Assembly: GCA_949743265.1 (NCBI GenBank)
Contig: CATJSX010000091.1
Location: forward strand, 1 to 57,506
Direction of reading: 5' to 3'
Length of the DNA: 57,506 nt
DNA from: an uncultured Peptococcaceae bacterium
GTDB lineage: Bacteria > Bacillota > Peptococcia > Peptococcales > Peptococcaceae
The position numbers were made by a program, and so were the translations under genes. Position 1 is the first letter of the stretch; every line of letters begins with the position of its first letter. Positions 28,719 to 37,639 of the stretch are shown in pieces. The notes below the pieces were generated by a model. That model was not told where the DNA came from. It saw nothing but the letters and a program-made list of their open reading frames with translations, and did no database searches.

Positions 28719-29298
28719 CGCGTTGCCTCCTAAAAAATTTCCTGTTTGCGCTGCGAGCGGTTTAAACAACGCTCTATTGCGCCAGCAATATTTTATCAAA
28801 AATTGCAGCGCTTGCCCAGTCTTTTTGCCATTTTATCACAAACAATTTTTCTCTAATACTACCTTGATCTTTATTTTCAAATATCAACTCTTTTAATGCT
28901 ATCTTTTTATGGTCAACAAATGAAATGGTACTTTCTGAAAGCATAATCTATGGTCATTTTGCGTCAAAGGAAGATATTTTCGAAGCCGCTTTTAATTATA
29001 TTGGCAAATGACAAATTATTGGTAGTTATGTATTTCGCTTAATTTTTTGAGGGATTTTAAGTTGTTCTTATACACATTTTATGCAATTTGACCATCCGGT
29101 TTTAGTTTTCTGATATTCTGGTGACGAAAGGATTTTTTGCGCTTGCAACAATTGCAGGACGAAAAATTATTGACAGCGCTAAAAAATTTTTCAATATGGC
29201 TAAAAAACTAACGTTTTCCTAACCTTTCCCATGCTATACTCTAATTGTCAATCGCGATTATGACACTATTTCAAAAAAATTTTTAGGAGGACACCATT
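28719..29298. other. 580-bp divergent intergenic region
   Basis: No gene is seen. An extended -10, TGCTATACT (29232-29240), is a good plus-strand promoter candidate for the secreted-protein/two-component operon, 59 bases before its start. A TTGACA at 29170-29175 has only a poor -10 (AATATG). The inner part is AT-rich with no hairpin that I would trust. Its unusual length suggests regulation by the response regulator encoded downstream. Confidence 0.5.
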
Positions 29299-29802
29299 AT
29301 GAAACTATCACCAAAAACAACCAGTATGATTGCCGCTATTGCCGCTTTATGCACCATCAATGTCGGTTCAGCTTTTGCTGCAGGAGCAGATAACCCAGCG
29401 GCTACTTTAAGCCATTTCAATGACGTTAGTCAAGTCGCTGTCACTGATGAAAAAGATAATCACAACATTTTTGCTGTGCAGAAAGATAAAGAAACCGGAA
29501 AATTAGTTCTCAGCAAAAATGGCGTCGTATGGCGAGAATTTTTTATTGATCAAGACATTGAAACCATTGATTTTACTGTGGAAGGCGCCAAGATGATTGT
29601 AGCCGTAGAAAAAGATGCGCTTAATGCTGATAACCAAACCGAACTTTGTACCGCCAACATCACCGTAACCAGCAAAAGCGATGACAACAATTTGACTGGA
29701 GCCATCACTATGAGCAAAAAAGATCCCCAAACAGGCAAAATGCTGATTAGCCAAGATGGCGGCAAAACGTGGCAGGAAACTGCGCAAGCACCATTGAAAT
29801 AA
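29299..29802 (+). CDS. secreted protein with internal repeat, likely linked to two-component system
   Basis: A 167-residue protein with a Sec signal peptide (cleavage expected after AFA, about residue 27). After it are two similar segments with the pattern KD-x-x-TGK-hydrophobic-S-x-(N/D)G (near residues 62-75 and 142-155), looking like a beta-rich repeat (BNR-like). It has AGGAGGAC at 7 bases. It precedes the response regulator and kinase by 70 bases and so may be a ligand-binding or reporter component of that pathway. Not assigned to a known family. Confidence 0.8.
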   Translation: MKLSPKTTSMIAAIAALCTINVGSAFAAGADNPAATLSHFNDVSQVAVTDEKDNHNIFAVQKDKETGKLVLSKNGVVWREFFIDQDIETIDFTVEGAKMIVAVEKDALNADNQTELCTANITVTSKSDDNNLTGAITMSKKDPQTGKMLISQDGGKTWQETAQAPLK

Positions 29803-29821
29803 GCAATAGATTATCAATCAG

Positions 29822-29848
29822 TCGCGGCGGATAGTTTATCCGCTGCGA
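29822..29848 (+). promoter_or_regulatory. hairpin between secreted-protein gene and response regulator
   Basis: An 11-bp stem with one G-U pair (29822-29832 with 29838-29848), followed by a short TTTA. Too weak in T for a full terminator. It may attenuate expression of the kinase operon relative to the secreted protein. Confidence 0.55.
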
Positions 29849-29872
29849 TTTAGTATAAAGAGGGAAAAGTTT

Positions 29873-30547
29873 ATGAAAATTTTATTGGCAGAAGATGAGC
29901 CAGATTTGTCCTTTGCTTTAGCTAAAGGTCTGAAACAAAAAGGTTACGCTGTTGACAGCGCTTTTGACGGTGAAGAAGTTTTGCAGTATTATCATCAATA
30001 TGATTATGACTTGATTATTTTGGATTTGAATCTGCCGCTAATAGACGGGATAGATGTGTTAAAAACTATTCGTCAAAAAGACCAAACCATAAAAATTCTC
30101 ATTCTTTCAGCGAGGACAAAAGTAGAGCAAAAAGTAATAGGACTTAATCTAGGCGCTAATGACTATTTGACAAAGCCTTTTGATTTTTTGGAATTAGAAG
30201 CCCGCATCAGCGCACTATTGCGCCTTTCTTTTGCACAGATGCAATCGGTGCTCGCTTGCGGTAATCTTTCGTTGGATCTTACCGCCAGAACGCTGTCCAT
30301 TGCTGGAGAAGCTATCTACTTGACTAAAAAGGAATACGCTATTATGGAATATTTATTTTTACACCAAAATGAAGTTTTAAGCCATGAAAAAATCATAGAA
30401 CACATTTGGGACAGTGATGCTGATTTGTATCTTAGTTCGTTAAAATACCATTTGCATAGCTTAAAAAAGAAACTGAAACCTTTTGGCGCTGAACACTATC
30501 TTAAAAATATTAGAGGTCAAGGCTATATTTTATCGGAGGAATCATAG
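29873..30547 (+). CDS. OmpR/PhoB-family response regulator
   Basis: A 224-residue regulator: receiver domain (1-115) with the phospho-Asp in LIILDLNLP and Lys in LTKPFDF, then a winged-helix output domain (about 130-222; GEAIYLTKKEYAIMEYLF, ending IRGQGYIL). It regulates transcription when phosphorylated by the adjacent kinase. A GAGGGAAAAG site precedes the ATG. Confidence 0.95.
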   Translation: MKILLAEDEPDLSFALAKGLKQKGYAVDSAFDGEEVLQYYHQYDYDLIILDLNLPLIDGIDVLKTIRQKDQTIKILILSARTKVEQKVIGLNLGANDYLTKPFDFLELEARISALLRLSFAQMQSVLACGNLSLDLTARTLSIAGEAIYLTKKEYAIMEYLFLHQNEVLSHEKIIEHIWDSDADLYLSSLKYHLHSLKKKLKPFGAEHYLKNIRGQGYILSEES

Positions 30548-30548
30548 T

Positions 30549-31775
30549 ATGAAATTATCTTTACGTTGGCGCATCACGCTATTGACTGGTATGATCATTC
30601 TGTTGGCGGCTGTTTCACTGACAGTTTTATCCATGTACAATGCCAATAATACTTTTTCAATGATTACTGATCATTATCAAATTAACACTGTTCAAGAGCC
30701 GTCTATTACCACCACAAACGTGGCGCTTTCTTCTATGTCCGCGACCGCCAAAACCGATAGTGCTCCAAAAAGTTCGGTCAATATCATCGCCGAAGCCAAG
30801 GATGCTAAGGATGCCAATGCAATAACAGTAACTATCAAACGTCAGTTTAACATTACCAGCCTGATTTATTTGGCGGTGGTTTCTTTATGCAGCATGATTT
30901 TGATTTATTGGGCAGCAGGCAAGGCCTTGAAACCAGTTCACACTTTAAACCAAGCGGTATTAACCATTACAGCAAACAATCTGCATCAGCGCCTTGCTGA
31001 AAATGATTCTACTGATGAAATCAGCAGTTTGACAAAGTCCTTTAATATTATGCTTAATCGTTTACACGAAGCGTTTTTGAAACAAAAATGTTTTTCTTCC
31101 AGTGCCGCCCATGAATTGAAAACGCCTCTTGCTATTATTAAAACTAATTTGCAGGTATTGGAATTGGCGCCAGAAGCAACCATCAGCGATTATCAAGCTG
31201 CTTTTACCATTACTAAGCGTACCGTTGATCGTTTGACGGCTGTTGTTGATGATTTGCTGATGCTGGTCACCGACGGCAGCGATGAGCTTGAAATGGAAAT
31301 CATTTCACTAAACGCCTTGCTTTATGCTATCGTTCATGAACTAACTGTTGTTTATGACGCCAAAAATATTATTGTTTCTTATGACTTTAACAAAGCGGAA
31401 ACCTTCGTCCTATGCAATAACAATCTAGCTTACCGATTTTTTTACAATTTGATTGAAAACAGTATGAAATATAATCGGCAAAACGGAAAAATTGTCTTAT
31501 CCATTAAAGAAGATAACCAAACCATAACCGTCGTTGTTGCTGATAGTGGTATTGGTATTCCTGCTGAAGCGCTCTCAGCCATTTGGGACGCTTTTTACTG
31601 CGTTGATCCTTCCCGCTCCCGCCGTTTAGGCGGAGCAGGCTTGGGATTATCTATTGTCAAAATTATTGCTGAGCAATTCGGCTGGATTATAACGGTTGAA
31701 AGTCAGCCAGACGTAGGTACGCGTTTCACTACAACTATTCCCAAAACAACTGACACACTATATGATATAGATTGA
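30549..31775 (+). CDS. membrane sensor histidine kinase
   Basis: A 408-residue kinase with two membrane helices (about residues 8-30 and 106-127), a short extracytoplasmic Ser/Thr/Ala-rich loop, HAMP, the phospho-His in SAAHELKTPLAIIK, N box FYNLIENSMKYN, and GIGIP plus GGAGLGLSI boxes of the ATPase domain. The ATG at 30549 is one base after the regulator's stop, with GGAGGAATC before it. The short loop suggests that the sensor detects its signal in or near the membrane or through the secreted protein at 29299. Confidence 0.94.
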   Translation: MKLSLRWRITLLTGMIILLAAVSLTVLSMYNANNTFSMITDHYQINTVQEPSITTTNVALSSMSATAKTDSAPKSSVNIIAEAKDAKDANAITVTIKRQFNITSLIYLAVVSLCSMILIYWAAGKALKPVHTLNQAVLTITANNLHQRLAENDSTDEISSLTKSFNIMLNRLHEAFLKQKCFSSSAAHELKTPLAIIKTNLQVLELAPEATISDYQAAFTITKRTVDRLTAVVDDLLMLVTDGSDELEMEIISLNALLYAIVHELTVVYDAKNIIVSYDFNKAETFVLCNNNLAYRFFYNLIENSMKYNRQNGKIVLSIKEDNQTITVVVADSGIGIPAEALSAIWDAFYCVDPSRSRRLGGAGLGLSIVKIIAEQFGWIITVESQPDVGTRFTTTIPKTTDTLYDID

Positions 31776-31782
31776 CAATAAA

Positions 31783-31835
31783 AACGCCCAAGTAATCGGC
31801 ATTTTTTCGTTGCGATTACTTAGGCGTTATTTACT
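31783..31835. terminator. bidirectional terminator between kinase and ABC permease genes
   Basis: A 16-bp stem with one mismatch (31783-31798 with 31813-31828) and T-rich ends. Confidence 0.88.
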
Positions 31836-31841
31836 GATGTT

Positions 31842-33092
31842 TTACTGGCGCTTTACATAACTGTGTGCTGTCAAGCCGATAAAAAGCGGAATTTCTACTA
31901 TGGCTATTCCGATGATAGCAAAGGGCACAAAAACGGAAAAGTTGCCCAGATGCAGAAATTGAAATCCCCACAAAGTATAGGCAAAAGCATTTTGCAAGCC
32001 AAGACTGCCGGCGGGAAAAAGACATTGTGCCCAGTTGGCAAAAGCGACGCTATTGCTCATGATGTAAATAATCATCGGTGCCAAAAAAACCGTCAGCGCT
32101 ACAGCCAATGCCGAAACGTTGCTTTTGCATTGACTTGAAATCCATAGCGTCGAAGCAACAACAGCCAATAGTGACAACAAACCTGCTAAGGCTGTCAGCA
32201 ACTGTTCGCCGCCTAAATTAAGGGGCAGGAACGTTACCGCAGAATATAAAATTTGCAGCGACATTTTAGTGCCTTCCCAGCCGAATAAACTATTAGAAAT
32301 GATTAGATGCATCGCCAGAGAAATTATAAATAAAAGCGCTAAAATTATCATTACCGCTGATAGTCGGACAAAAGCCAATGTATAGCGTCCTTTTTGACAA
32401 CAACGCTGAATGTCATCAGCACCACTTTGATAATCAGCAGAAAAAGTTGTAGCTGCTATTAAAACCGCCCCAAAAGCCACTAAAAATATCACCAGTGTTT
32501 CATAATCAACGCTGTTGGTCGTTACACCGGGATAAATTAAAAACGGCATTTCAACTTGCTGATAGAGCCTTAACGCTGTTTGTCTGGCGTTTGGATGGTT
32601 TTCTTGCTCCATCATCATCAATTCTTGCAAATGAAGACGACACTGCACGTAGAAATTTTGAGCATCTTCAACGCTCAATGCCGTAGCGTTCGGTGCTAGC
32701 CCGCTCTTGCTGTCGCTGTAAACTTCCCGCATACGGTTGACTACATTTCTAATAGGAGCAATCAAGCGACTATATTCATAATCAGGCATATCGAATAAAA
32801 TGCCCTCGTCATTGCCAAATTGAGCTAACGCTTCTTGATATTGTAACAAAGCGTTTGCTAAAAATTCCGGTGTAACGGTAATCAGTTGATCTCCCCGCGT
32901 TTCTTTAATTTTTTGCAGGGCTTCTCTTCCTGTTACGATAACGCTTTGTCCCTGAGCATCTTGATAGGCATATTGCACATAACTGACGGGCAAATACGCC
33001 ATCCATGCGCTCAGACACAAAATACCAAGCATGATAACAGAAATAAACCGCGTTTTTAACAATCTTTTCACTTCCAAAAACCATAGCGTCAT
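31842..33092 (-). CDS. ABC-2 type transporter permease
   Basis: A 416-residue membrane protein: one N-terminal helix (residues 15-35), a large extracytoplasmic region (about 40-195, with charged helices such as EYSRLIAPIRNVVNRMREV), then five or six C-terminal helices. This is the ABC-2 layout. It overlaps the ATPase gene by four bases (ATGA). Substrate unknown; exporters next to ECF factors often handle antibiotics, peptides or lipids. Confidence 0.85.
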   Translation of the reverse strand: MTLWFLEVKRLLKTRFISVIMLGILCLSAWMAYLPVSYVQYAYQDAQGQSVIVTGREALQKIKETRGDQLITVTPEFLANALLQYQEALAQFGNDEGILFDMPDYEYSRLIAPIRNVVNRMREVYSDSKSGLAPNATALSVEDAQNFYVQCRLHLQELMMMEQENHPNARQTALRLYQQVEMPFLIYPGVTTNSVDYETLVIFLVAFGAVLIAATTFSADYQSGADDIQRCCQKGRYTLAFVRLSAVMIILALLFIISLAMHLIISNSLFGWEGTKMSLQILYSAVTFLPLNLGGEQLLTALAGLLSLLAVVASTLWISSQCKSNVSALAVALTVFLAPMIIYIMSNSVAFANWAQCLFPAGSLGLQNAFAYTLWGFQFLHLGNFSVFVPFAIIGIAIVEIPLFIGLTAHSYVKRQ

Positions 33093-33973
33093 TGCAGATC
33101 ACCGCCTCTTTCTTCGTCAAAAAGCCATAAATACAAATCTTCCAAACGCGGCTGCACCGCTTCGGAATGGTCGTTGATGGGTTGCTGCGCCAAATAACGA
33201 ACAACAACTTGATGATCTTTTTCGTGCTGCAAATTAGCAATGCGCTGCGTTTGTTTCCAGCGTGAAAGTTCCTCATCACTGATAACACACTGCCAAACTT
33301 TTCCTGCCATTTGTTGAACCAATTGCTGAGTCTGCCCAACAGCAACAAGTTGACCACCGCGCATTAGTGCATTCTGCGCTGCGATATATTCAACATCAGA
33401 GACGATGTGGGTAGAAATCAAAACAATGCGGTCTTGAGCAAATTGGGCGATTAAATTTCTGAATCGCACTCGCTCGGCAGGATCCAGTCCGCTAGTCGGT
33501 TCGTCCAAAATCAATACTTTTGGCTCGTTTAATAATGCCTGTGCAACCCCTCCCCGCCGTTTCATGCCGCCGGAAAGTTTGACGATACGCTTTTTACGAA
33601 CGTCAGTGAGCGCCAAACTTTCCAAAAGCTCGTCAATCTTTCTTTTGCTCGTTTTAACAGGCAAGCCTTTTAACGCCGCCATATAGTTTAAATAATCAAT
33701 GACAGTGAATTCAGGATAAAAACCAAATTCCTGCGGCAGATAACCAAATAAATCGCGATAAGCTGCTCCCAAATGGGCAATATCCACGCCATCATAACGA
33801 ATTTGTCCCGCAGAAGGCGCTAATATGCCAGCAATCATACGAATCAAAGTCGTTTTGCCAGCGCCGTTAGCACCCAATAATCCCCAAATACCAGAAGTCA
33901 ATGCTAGCGAAACGTCATCAACAGCGCGTTTATCTTTATATTCTTTACTCAAATGATCAATCGTTAGTTCCAT
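33089..33973 (-). CDS. ABC transporter ATP-binding protein
   Basis: A 294-residue ABC ATPase with Walker A GANGAGKTT (residues about 34-42), signature LSGGMKRR, Walker B ILDEPTSGLDP and H-loop ISTHIVSD. The C-terminal 90 residues are a dimer or regulatory extension. It powers the permease encoded directly downstream. GGGAGTGAACTT lies before the start. Confidence 0.95.
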   Translation of the reverse strand: MELTIDHLSKEYKDKRAVDDVSLALTSGIWGLLGANGAGKTTLIRMIAGILAPSAGQIRYDGVDIAHLGAAYRDLFGYLPQEFGFYPEFTVIDYLNYMAALKGLPVKTSKRKIDELLESLALTDVRKKRIVKLSGGMKRRGGVAQALLNEPKVLILDEPTSGLDPAERVRFRNLIAQFAQDRIVLISTHIVSDVEYIAAQNALMRGGQLVAVGQTQQLVQQMAGKVWQCVISDEELSRWKQTQRIANLQHEKDHQVVVRYLAQQPINDHSEAVQPRLEDLYLWLFDEERGGDLQ

Positions 33974-33977
33974 AAGT

Positions 33978-34736
33978 TCACTCCCTAATAATTTTGATTT
34001 TATCGCCCTGAATTATAGTCCTAAGTTCATAATAAATGAAAAGCAAAAGACCAGCGAAAATGAATGGTAAAAAACTATTATCTGTTATGGTAAAAAACTG
34101 CCGATGATATTTCCACAGCCAAACCAATAGCAGCAACATACCAGCGCTGATAAGCAAACTACTGTCAGAAAACGTTTTCAAAGAAAAATGTTTCAGCAAA
34201 TACAAACTACTGCTAAGCGTTGTTAAAAAAGGGGTCAGCAAATATAACAATAATGTTTTAAACGCCATCATTTCCGATAATACGGTCAATATTGCTAAAC
34301 CGCTTAAACAAACAGCGGCACCTATCATAGTCAACAACAGTCTGGTCACGGTTAACGTCGTTAGCGAATAATAGCTGGCAGTTTCCATTTCTGCCATTCG
34401 ATAACGGAGGCTGCGACTGACTAACGGTATCATAGTCAAAAAAATTGTTATCGACAAACATGACAGCATAAATCCAGCGCCGCCCTCTACAATCAATGGC
34501 TGTTGATAAACTTTCGTAAAGATTTGCCACAACAGCAATATCAAAACAAATTGCAATAACCAAAATTGACAAGGAACATACTTTATCTGTTCAAGCCAAA
34601 ATCGACCATAGCTAATTTTGGTATGTTTATCCGCCATTGTTTGCTGACATTTATCTGCAAGAGTTTGTATGTCTGGTGGGTCAATCGTTATTTCCTTTGC
34701 TAAAATTTGCGATAATTTTTCAGACAAATCATCCAT
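33978..34736 (-). CDS. membrane protein in the ECF sigma operon, possible sigma regulator
   Basis: A 252-residue protein with a soluble N-terminal part (1-60, helical, Cys at 30) and about six membrane helices. It overlaps the sigma factor gene by 8 bases, the usual position of an anti-sigma factor, but the N-terminal part has no recognised ZAS metal motif (HxxxCxxC). It may be an anti-sigma factor of a new kind or a further permease subunit of the ABC exporter, which it precedes by 4 bases. Confidence 0.7.
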   Translation of the reverse strand: MDDLSEKLSQILAKEITIDPPDIQTLADKCQQTMADKHTKISYGRFWLEQIKYVPCQFWLLQFVLILLLWQIFTKVYQQPLIVEGGAGFMLSCLSITIFLTMIPLVSRSLRYRMAEMETASYYSLTTLTVTRLLLTMIGAAVCLSGLAILTVLSEMMAFKTLLLYLLTPFLTTLSSSLYLLKHFSLKTFSDSSLLISAGMLLLLVWLWKYHRQFFTITDNSFLPFIFAGLLLFIYYELRTIIQGDKIKIIRE

Positions 34737-35244
34737 TTTGTTCCTCCTTCCATTGTTTTTTCAATTGTTTTAAGGCTTTGCGTAGCCGTGACTGCACAGT
34801 TCTTAGGGGCAGATCAAGAATTTGTCCCATTTCCCGTAAAGTCAGCTGCTGCATAAAACGCAGCAAAATAATTTCTTGCAGTTCTACAGAAAGCATGCTT
34901 ACTTTTTCTACCAACCATTGTGCGTCAAGACTTTCCTCAAACCCTCGTTCATCATAAATTACTTCTTGCGGCAATTCATCAAAAAGCAACTCTTGACTGC
35001 TCTTTCTGCGATATAAATCAATGCAAGTGTTGGCGGCAACTTTGTACAAAAAACTTTTGAACTGACCACGATGATGATATCTATCCAGATACCGCAGCGT
35101 TTTCAAAAAAGTTTCTTGTACCGCATCTTCTGCTGCATTTTTATTGGGCGTATGCCACAAACAATATTTCAAAATATCGCTGTAATATTTCTCAAGCAGT
35201 TCTTCCGCCGCCATACGGTCGCCTTTATCCATACGCTCAAGCAA
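34729..35244 (-). CDS. ECF-type RNA polymerase sigma factor
   Basis: A 171-residue sigma-70 family factor: region 2 (LEKYYSDILKYCLWHT, AEDAVQETFLKTL) and region 4 (SVELQEIILLRFMQQLTLREMGQILDLPLRTVQSRLRKALKQL in outline). It directs transcription of its own operon or a stress regulon. The in-frame start used here is TTG 35244, far (26 bases) from the strong AAAGGAGG site. An ATG properly spaced to that site (35269) is one base out of frame: reading on from it gives five codons and a stop. A one-base change there would give MTANDDDRLLERMDKG. So the 5' end may be frameshifted. Confidence 0.88.
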   Translation of the reverse strand: MLERMDKGDRMAAEELLEKYYSDILKYCLWHTPNKNAAEDAVQETFLKTLRYLDRYHHRGQFKSFLYKVAANTCIDLYRRKSSQELLFDELPQEVIYDERGFEESLDAQWLVEKVSMLSVELQEIILLRFMQQLTLREMGQILDLPLRTVQSRLRKALKQLKKQWKEEQNG

Positions 35245-35352
35245 GCGATCATCATCGTTCGCAGGTCATTCCTCCTTTAGATAATCTAGCGCTTCAATTA
35301 TTATAACGATTGACTGGTGATCAAATGATTATTTTTTAGGAAAAACATCAAA

Positions 35353-35390
35353 AAAACAGGCGTTAACATTTTCTTAACGCCTGTTTTTTA
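35353..35390 (-). terminator. intrinsic terminator of the sirtuin gene
   Basis: A 14-bp stem (35353-35366 with 35374-35387) with a 7-nt loop, touching the stop codon on the minus strand and ending in T6. Confidence 0.88.
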
Positions 35391-36248
35391 TTATGAAGTT
35401 TTCCATTTGAATAATGTTTCGATTACCACGCGAGCATCAAGATTTAACGATGTTGATTGTTTAGCAATCGGTTGAGGAATTTCTGGATAAGCAATTTCTT
35501 CTTCGCTATTGGGATAATCAACAGTAATGCGAAAAAATTTTGCCTGCACTCGCCCACCGGTTATACGCTCAAAAGGCACGCGAATAACGCCTGGCGAATT
35601 GAACCCAACGCCTATTTCTATGATGCAAATACTGCCGGATTCGGATTTTTTCAGCCACTGACGATAATTTTCTTGAGCCTCATGATAACCGTCGTGATGG
35701 CGAAACGCCATTTCCAATAATGCACCGCAAACAGGACAGCGAGGCAAATAATCTGTAGGAATCGTTAATTGGGCTTCATCGACTTGGGGCAGCATACGCT
35801 TAATAAAATCTTCAGCAGCCCACTGTCTGTCGCAATTTTCATTGGTGCATCGGAGCCAATCATAACTTCCCTGCGCTTCAAATACCCGCTCCATAGGGAA
35901 ACCGCTGCGATAAAATTGACGATCCACATTAGAAGTAATAATCTGATAATCCCAGCCGTTCAGTAATGTGAGCAACTGCGTATAAAGCGTCAACGGCGGC
36001 GTGTTATAGCGCACTTGCGTGATATGCTTTGCCCAATACGCCCACCTTTGTTCCAGCGACCACGCCTTATAACTAAAGGTTTGATAATCGCTGTGTATAC
36101 CTTTTTGCCACAATACGGGAAATTGCGCTTTAAAGGCTTTTTCATCGGCAAAGCTAATACCCGCCGCTGCCGACAACCCTGCGCCGGCGCCGAGTAAAAT
36201 ATAGTCGCTGTTTGTCATCGCTTGATACAAGGTTTTGATGCGTTCCAT
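35391..36248 (-). CDS. Sir2-family NAD+-dependent protein (class M-like sirtuin)
   Basis: A 285-residue Sir2-fold protein. NAD+ loop GAGAGLSAAAG (20-30), SNVD at 106-109 and a zinc ribbon (C134, C139, C171, C174). The catalytic His of ordinary deacylases (in the HG motif) is Gln here (AQG, Q126). This is the hallmark of class M sirtuins, some of which ADP-ribosylate the GcvH-L lipoyl carrier under oxidative stress. Those are normally encoded with a macrodomain hydrolase, GcvH-L and LplA2, none of which is in this window. The neighbour upstream is a ferredoxin-nitroreductase fusion, 31 bases away on the same strand. Role inferred; deacylase activity is doubtful. Confidence 0.85.
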   Translation of the reverse strand: MERIKTLYQAMTNSDYILLGAGAGLSAAAGISFADEKAFKAQFPVLWQKGIHSDYQTFSYKAWSLEQRWAYWAKHITQVRYNTPPLTLYTQLLTLLNGWDYQIITSNVDRQFYRSGFPMERVFEAQGSYDWLRCTNENCDRQWAAEDFIKRMLPQVDEAQLTIPTDYLPRCPVCGALLEMAFRHHDGYHEAQENYRQWLKKSESGSICIIEIGVGFNSPGVIRVPFERITGGRVQAKFFRITVDYPNSEEEIAYPEIPQPIAKQSTSLNLDARVVIETLFKWKTS

Positions 36249-36279
36249 GAAATCATCTGCCCTTTCCTATGATAAATAC

Positions 36280-37089
36280 TCATCGCCAAGTAACAGTCAG
36301 CGGCTTGCGCGGCACTGTGCGCCGATAAAATGATGCGGGATAACCTACCGCCAGCGCTAAACAAACTCGTTCATCGTCAGCCAATGCAAAAGGCGCGTAC
36401 AAACTAGGAGCAAGATGTCCCGCTCGCAAAAATAAACCAACATAACAACTCCCCAGCCCCAAAGATTGTGCCATTAGTTCCATGCGGGCAGCCGCAATAT
36501 AGGCGTTGGCGCAGTTTGCTGCCGTCGTCTCTTTATCAATGACTACAATTACCACCGGCGCACCGTGAAATAATTTATCGTCGTTTTTTAAACTGGCTTG
36601 GTAAATCGTTTCCAACAATTCCAGCCGAAAAAGCGCCGTTTCTGGACGGTTATTTTGTTTGGCGGTATAGAGAATTTCTGCCGCCTGTTTAACCAATGCC
36701 ATTTTTTCTTCACATAAAATAACAAAACGCATTGTTTGAAAATTACCCGCTGTCGGACTGTATCGCGCCGCCTCCAGCACTTGTTTCAATATATTTTGCT
36801 CAACTGCTTTTTTCTTGTAACGTCTGATGCTGCGTTTATATTGGAGCGCTGCCAACAAGTGATCGCTGTGGGGAATCATGGTCATTTTGTCAAAAGGTTT
36901 TACTTCGCTTAGATCATATCCTGTCAATGATACAGCCTCCATCGGACAAACCGCCAAGCAATGGCCGCAGTCCAAACAAGGCTCTTCCGGTGCCATGACC
37001 ACACCGTCACGCCAAAAAGGATAGTGCCCATAACACTCCCGTATACATTCGCCACAGTTAATGCAGCGTTCTTTATCAATTATCATCAT
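36280..37089 (-). CDS. 4Fe-4S ferredoxin-nitroreductase fusion protein
   Basis: A 269-residue protein: two 4Fe-4S sites (C-x2-C-x2-C-x3-C at residues 9-19 and C-x2-C-x2-C-x3-CP at about 38-49), then an FMN-dependent nitroreductase domain (from YKRSIRRY, residue about 88, to the C-terminus). It probably moves electrons from ferredoxin to an FMN-bound substrate in anaerobic metabolism. GGGAGGCAGA precedes the start. It is 31 bases upstream of the sirtuin, so the two may share a transcript and a redox stress context. Confidence 0.92.
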   Translation of the reverse strand: MMIIDKERCINCGECIRECYGHYPFWRDGVVMAPEEPCLDCGHCLAVCPMEAVSLTGYDLSEVKPFDKMTMIPHSDHLLAALQYKRSIRRYKKKAVEQNILKQVLEAARYSPTAGNFQTMRFVILCEEKMALVKQAAEILYTAKQNNRPETALFRLELLETIYQASLKNDDKLFHGAPVVIVVIDKETTAANCANAYIAAARMELMAQSLGLGSCYVGLFLRAGHLAPSLYAPFALADDERVCLALAVGYPASFYRRTVPRKPLTVTWR

Positions 37090-37315
37090 GATTATCTGCC
37101 TCCCTCAAAGTATTTACTGCTATTATAACAAAGTCTGCATTTTTTCGCTCGTCTTTTTTTGATAATACGGATAAAGAAAATATTATCTATTAGAACAAAC
37201 AAAATAAAATTAGAAAAAGAGATGAAAATTTTTGCGGAATCTTTCGGAAGGATTTCGTGGTTTTTGCCAAGCGCCAAGTGAACAGCCTCTTAGCTAATCA
37301 ATTGGTGCTTGCTTT

Positions 37316-37639
37316 TTAACAGCGTTTCTTTTTAGGCGTTGGAGCGGGCAATTCGTTATACATGGCTTCTAATAGTTTTTTAAGAAAGGCTTTGTTTTCT
37401 ACGTCGTTTACCAGCAGCATTTCTTTTGCCCCTGCATAAGGAATTTCATAATCAGCAGTAGGTATAAGTTTTTGTGCAGCTGGAACGGGTTTGACTAAAA
37501 AACGGTCATCATAGATTCCGCCGATAACTTTGCCTCGATAATAAATTAAGTATTCGCCCATCATCGCTCGATGGCTAATTTCGTCAAGCTCTGAAAGTTG
37601 TTCTAAAATGTATTGCACATAGGATTTGCTGGAAGTCAT
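37316..37639 (-). CDS. TfoX N-terminal-domain protein
   Basis: A 107-residue protein covering only the TfoX/Sxy N-terminal domain (MMGEYLIYYRGKVIGGIYDDRFLVKP region). In Gram-negative bacteria full-length TfoX controls competence; the stand-alone domain in Bacillota has no defined role. ATG 37639 is chosen for the GGAGGGAACAGC site; it overlaps the stop of the DUF3795 gene as ATGA. A basic PKKKRC tail ends it. Confidence 0.85.
   Translation of the reverse strand: MTSSKSYVQYILEQLSELDEISHRAMMGEYLIYYRGKVIGGIYDDRFLVKPVPAAQKLIPTADYEIPYAGAKEMLLVNDVENKAFLKKLLEAMYNELPAPTPKKKRC

Noticed and set aside
37092-37277. 61-codon minus-strand frame upstream of the nitroreductase gene
   Set aside because: Overlaps the nitroreductase ribosome binding site and promoter region; low-complexity hydrophobic and basic sequence.
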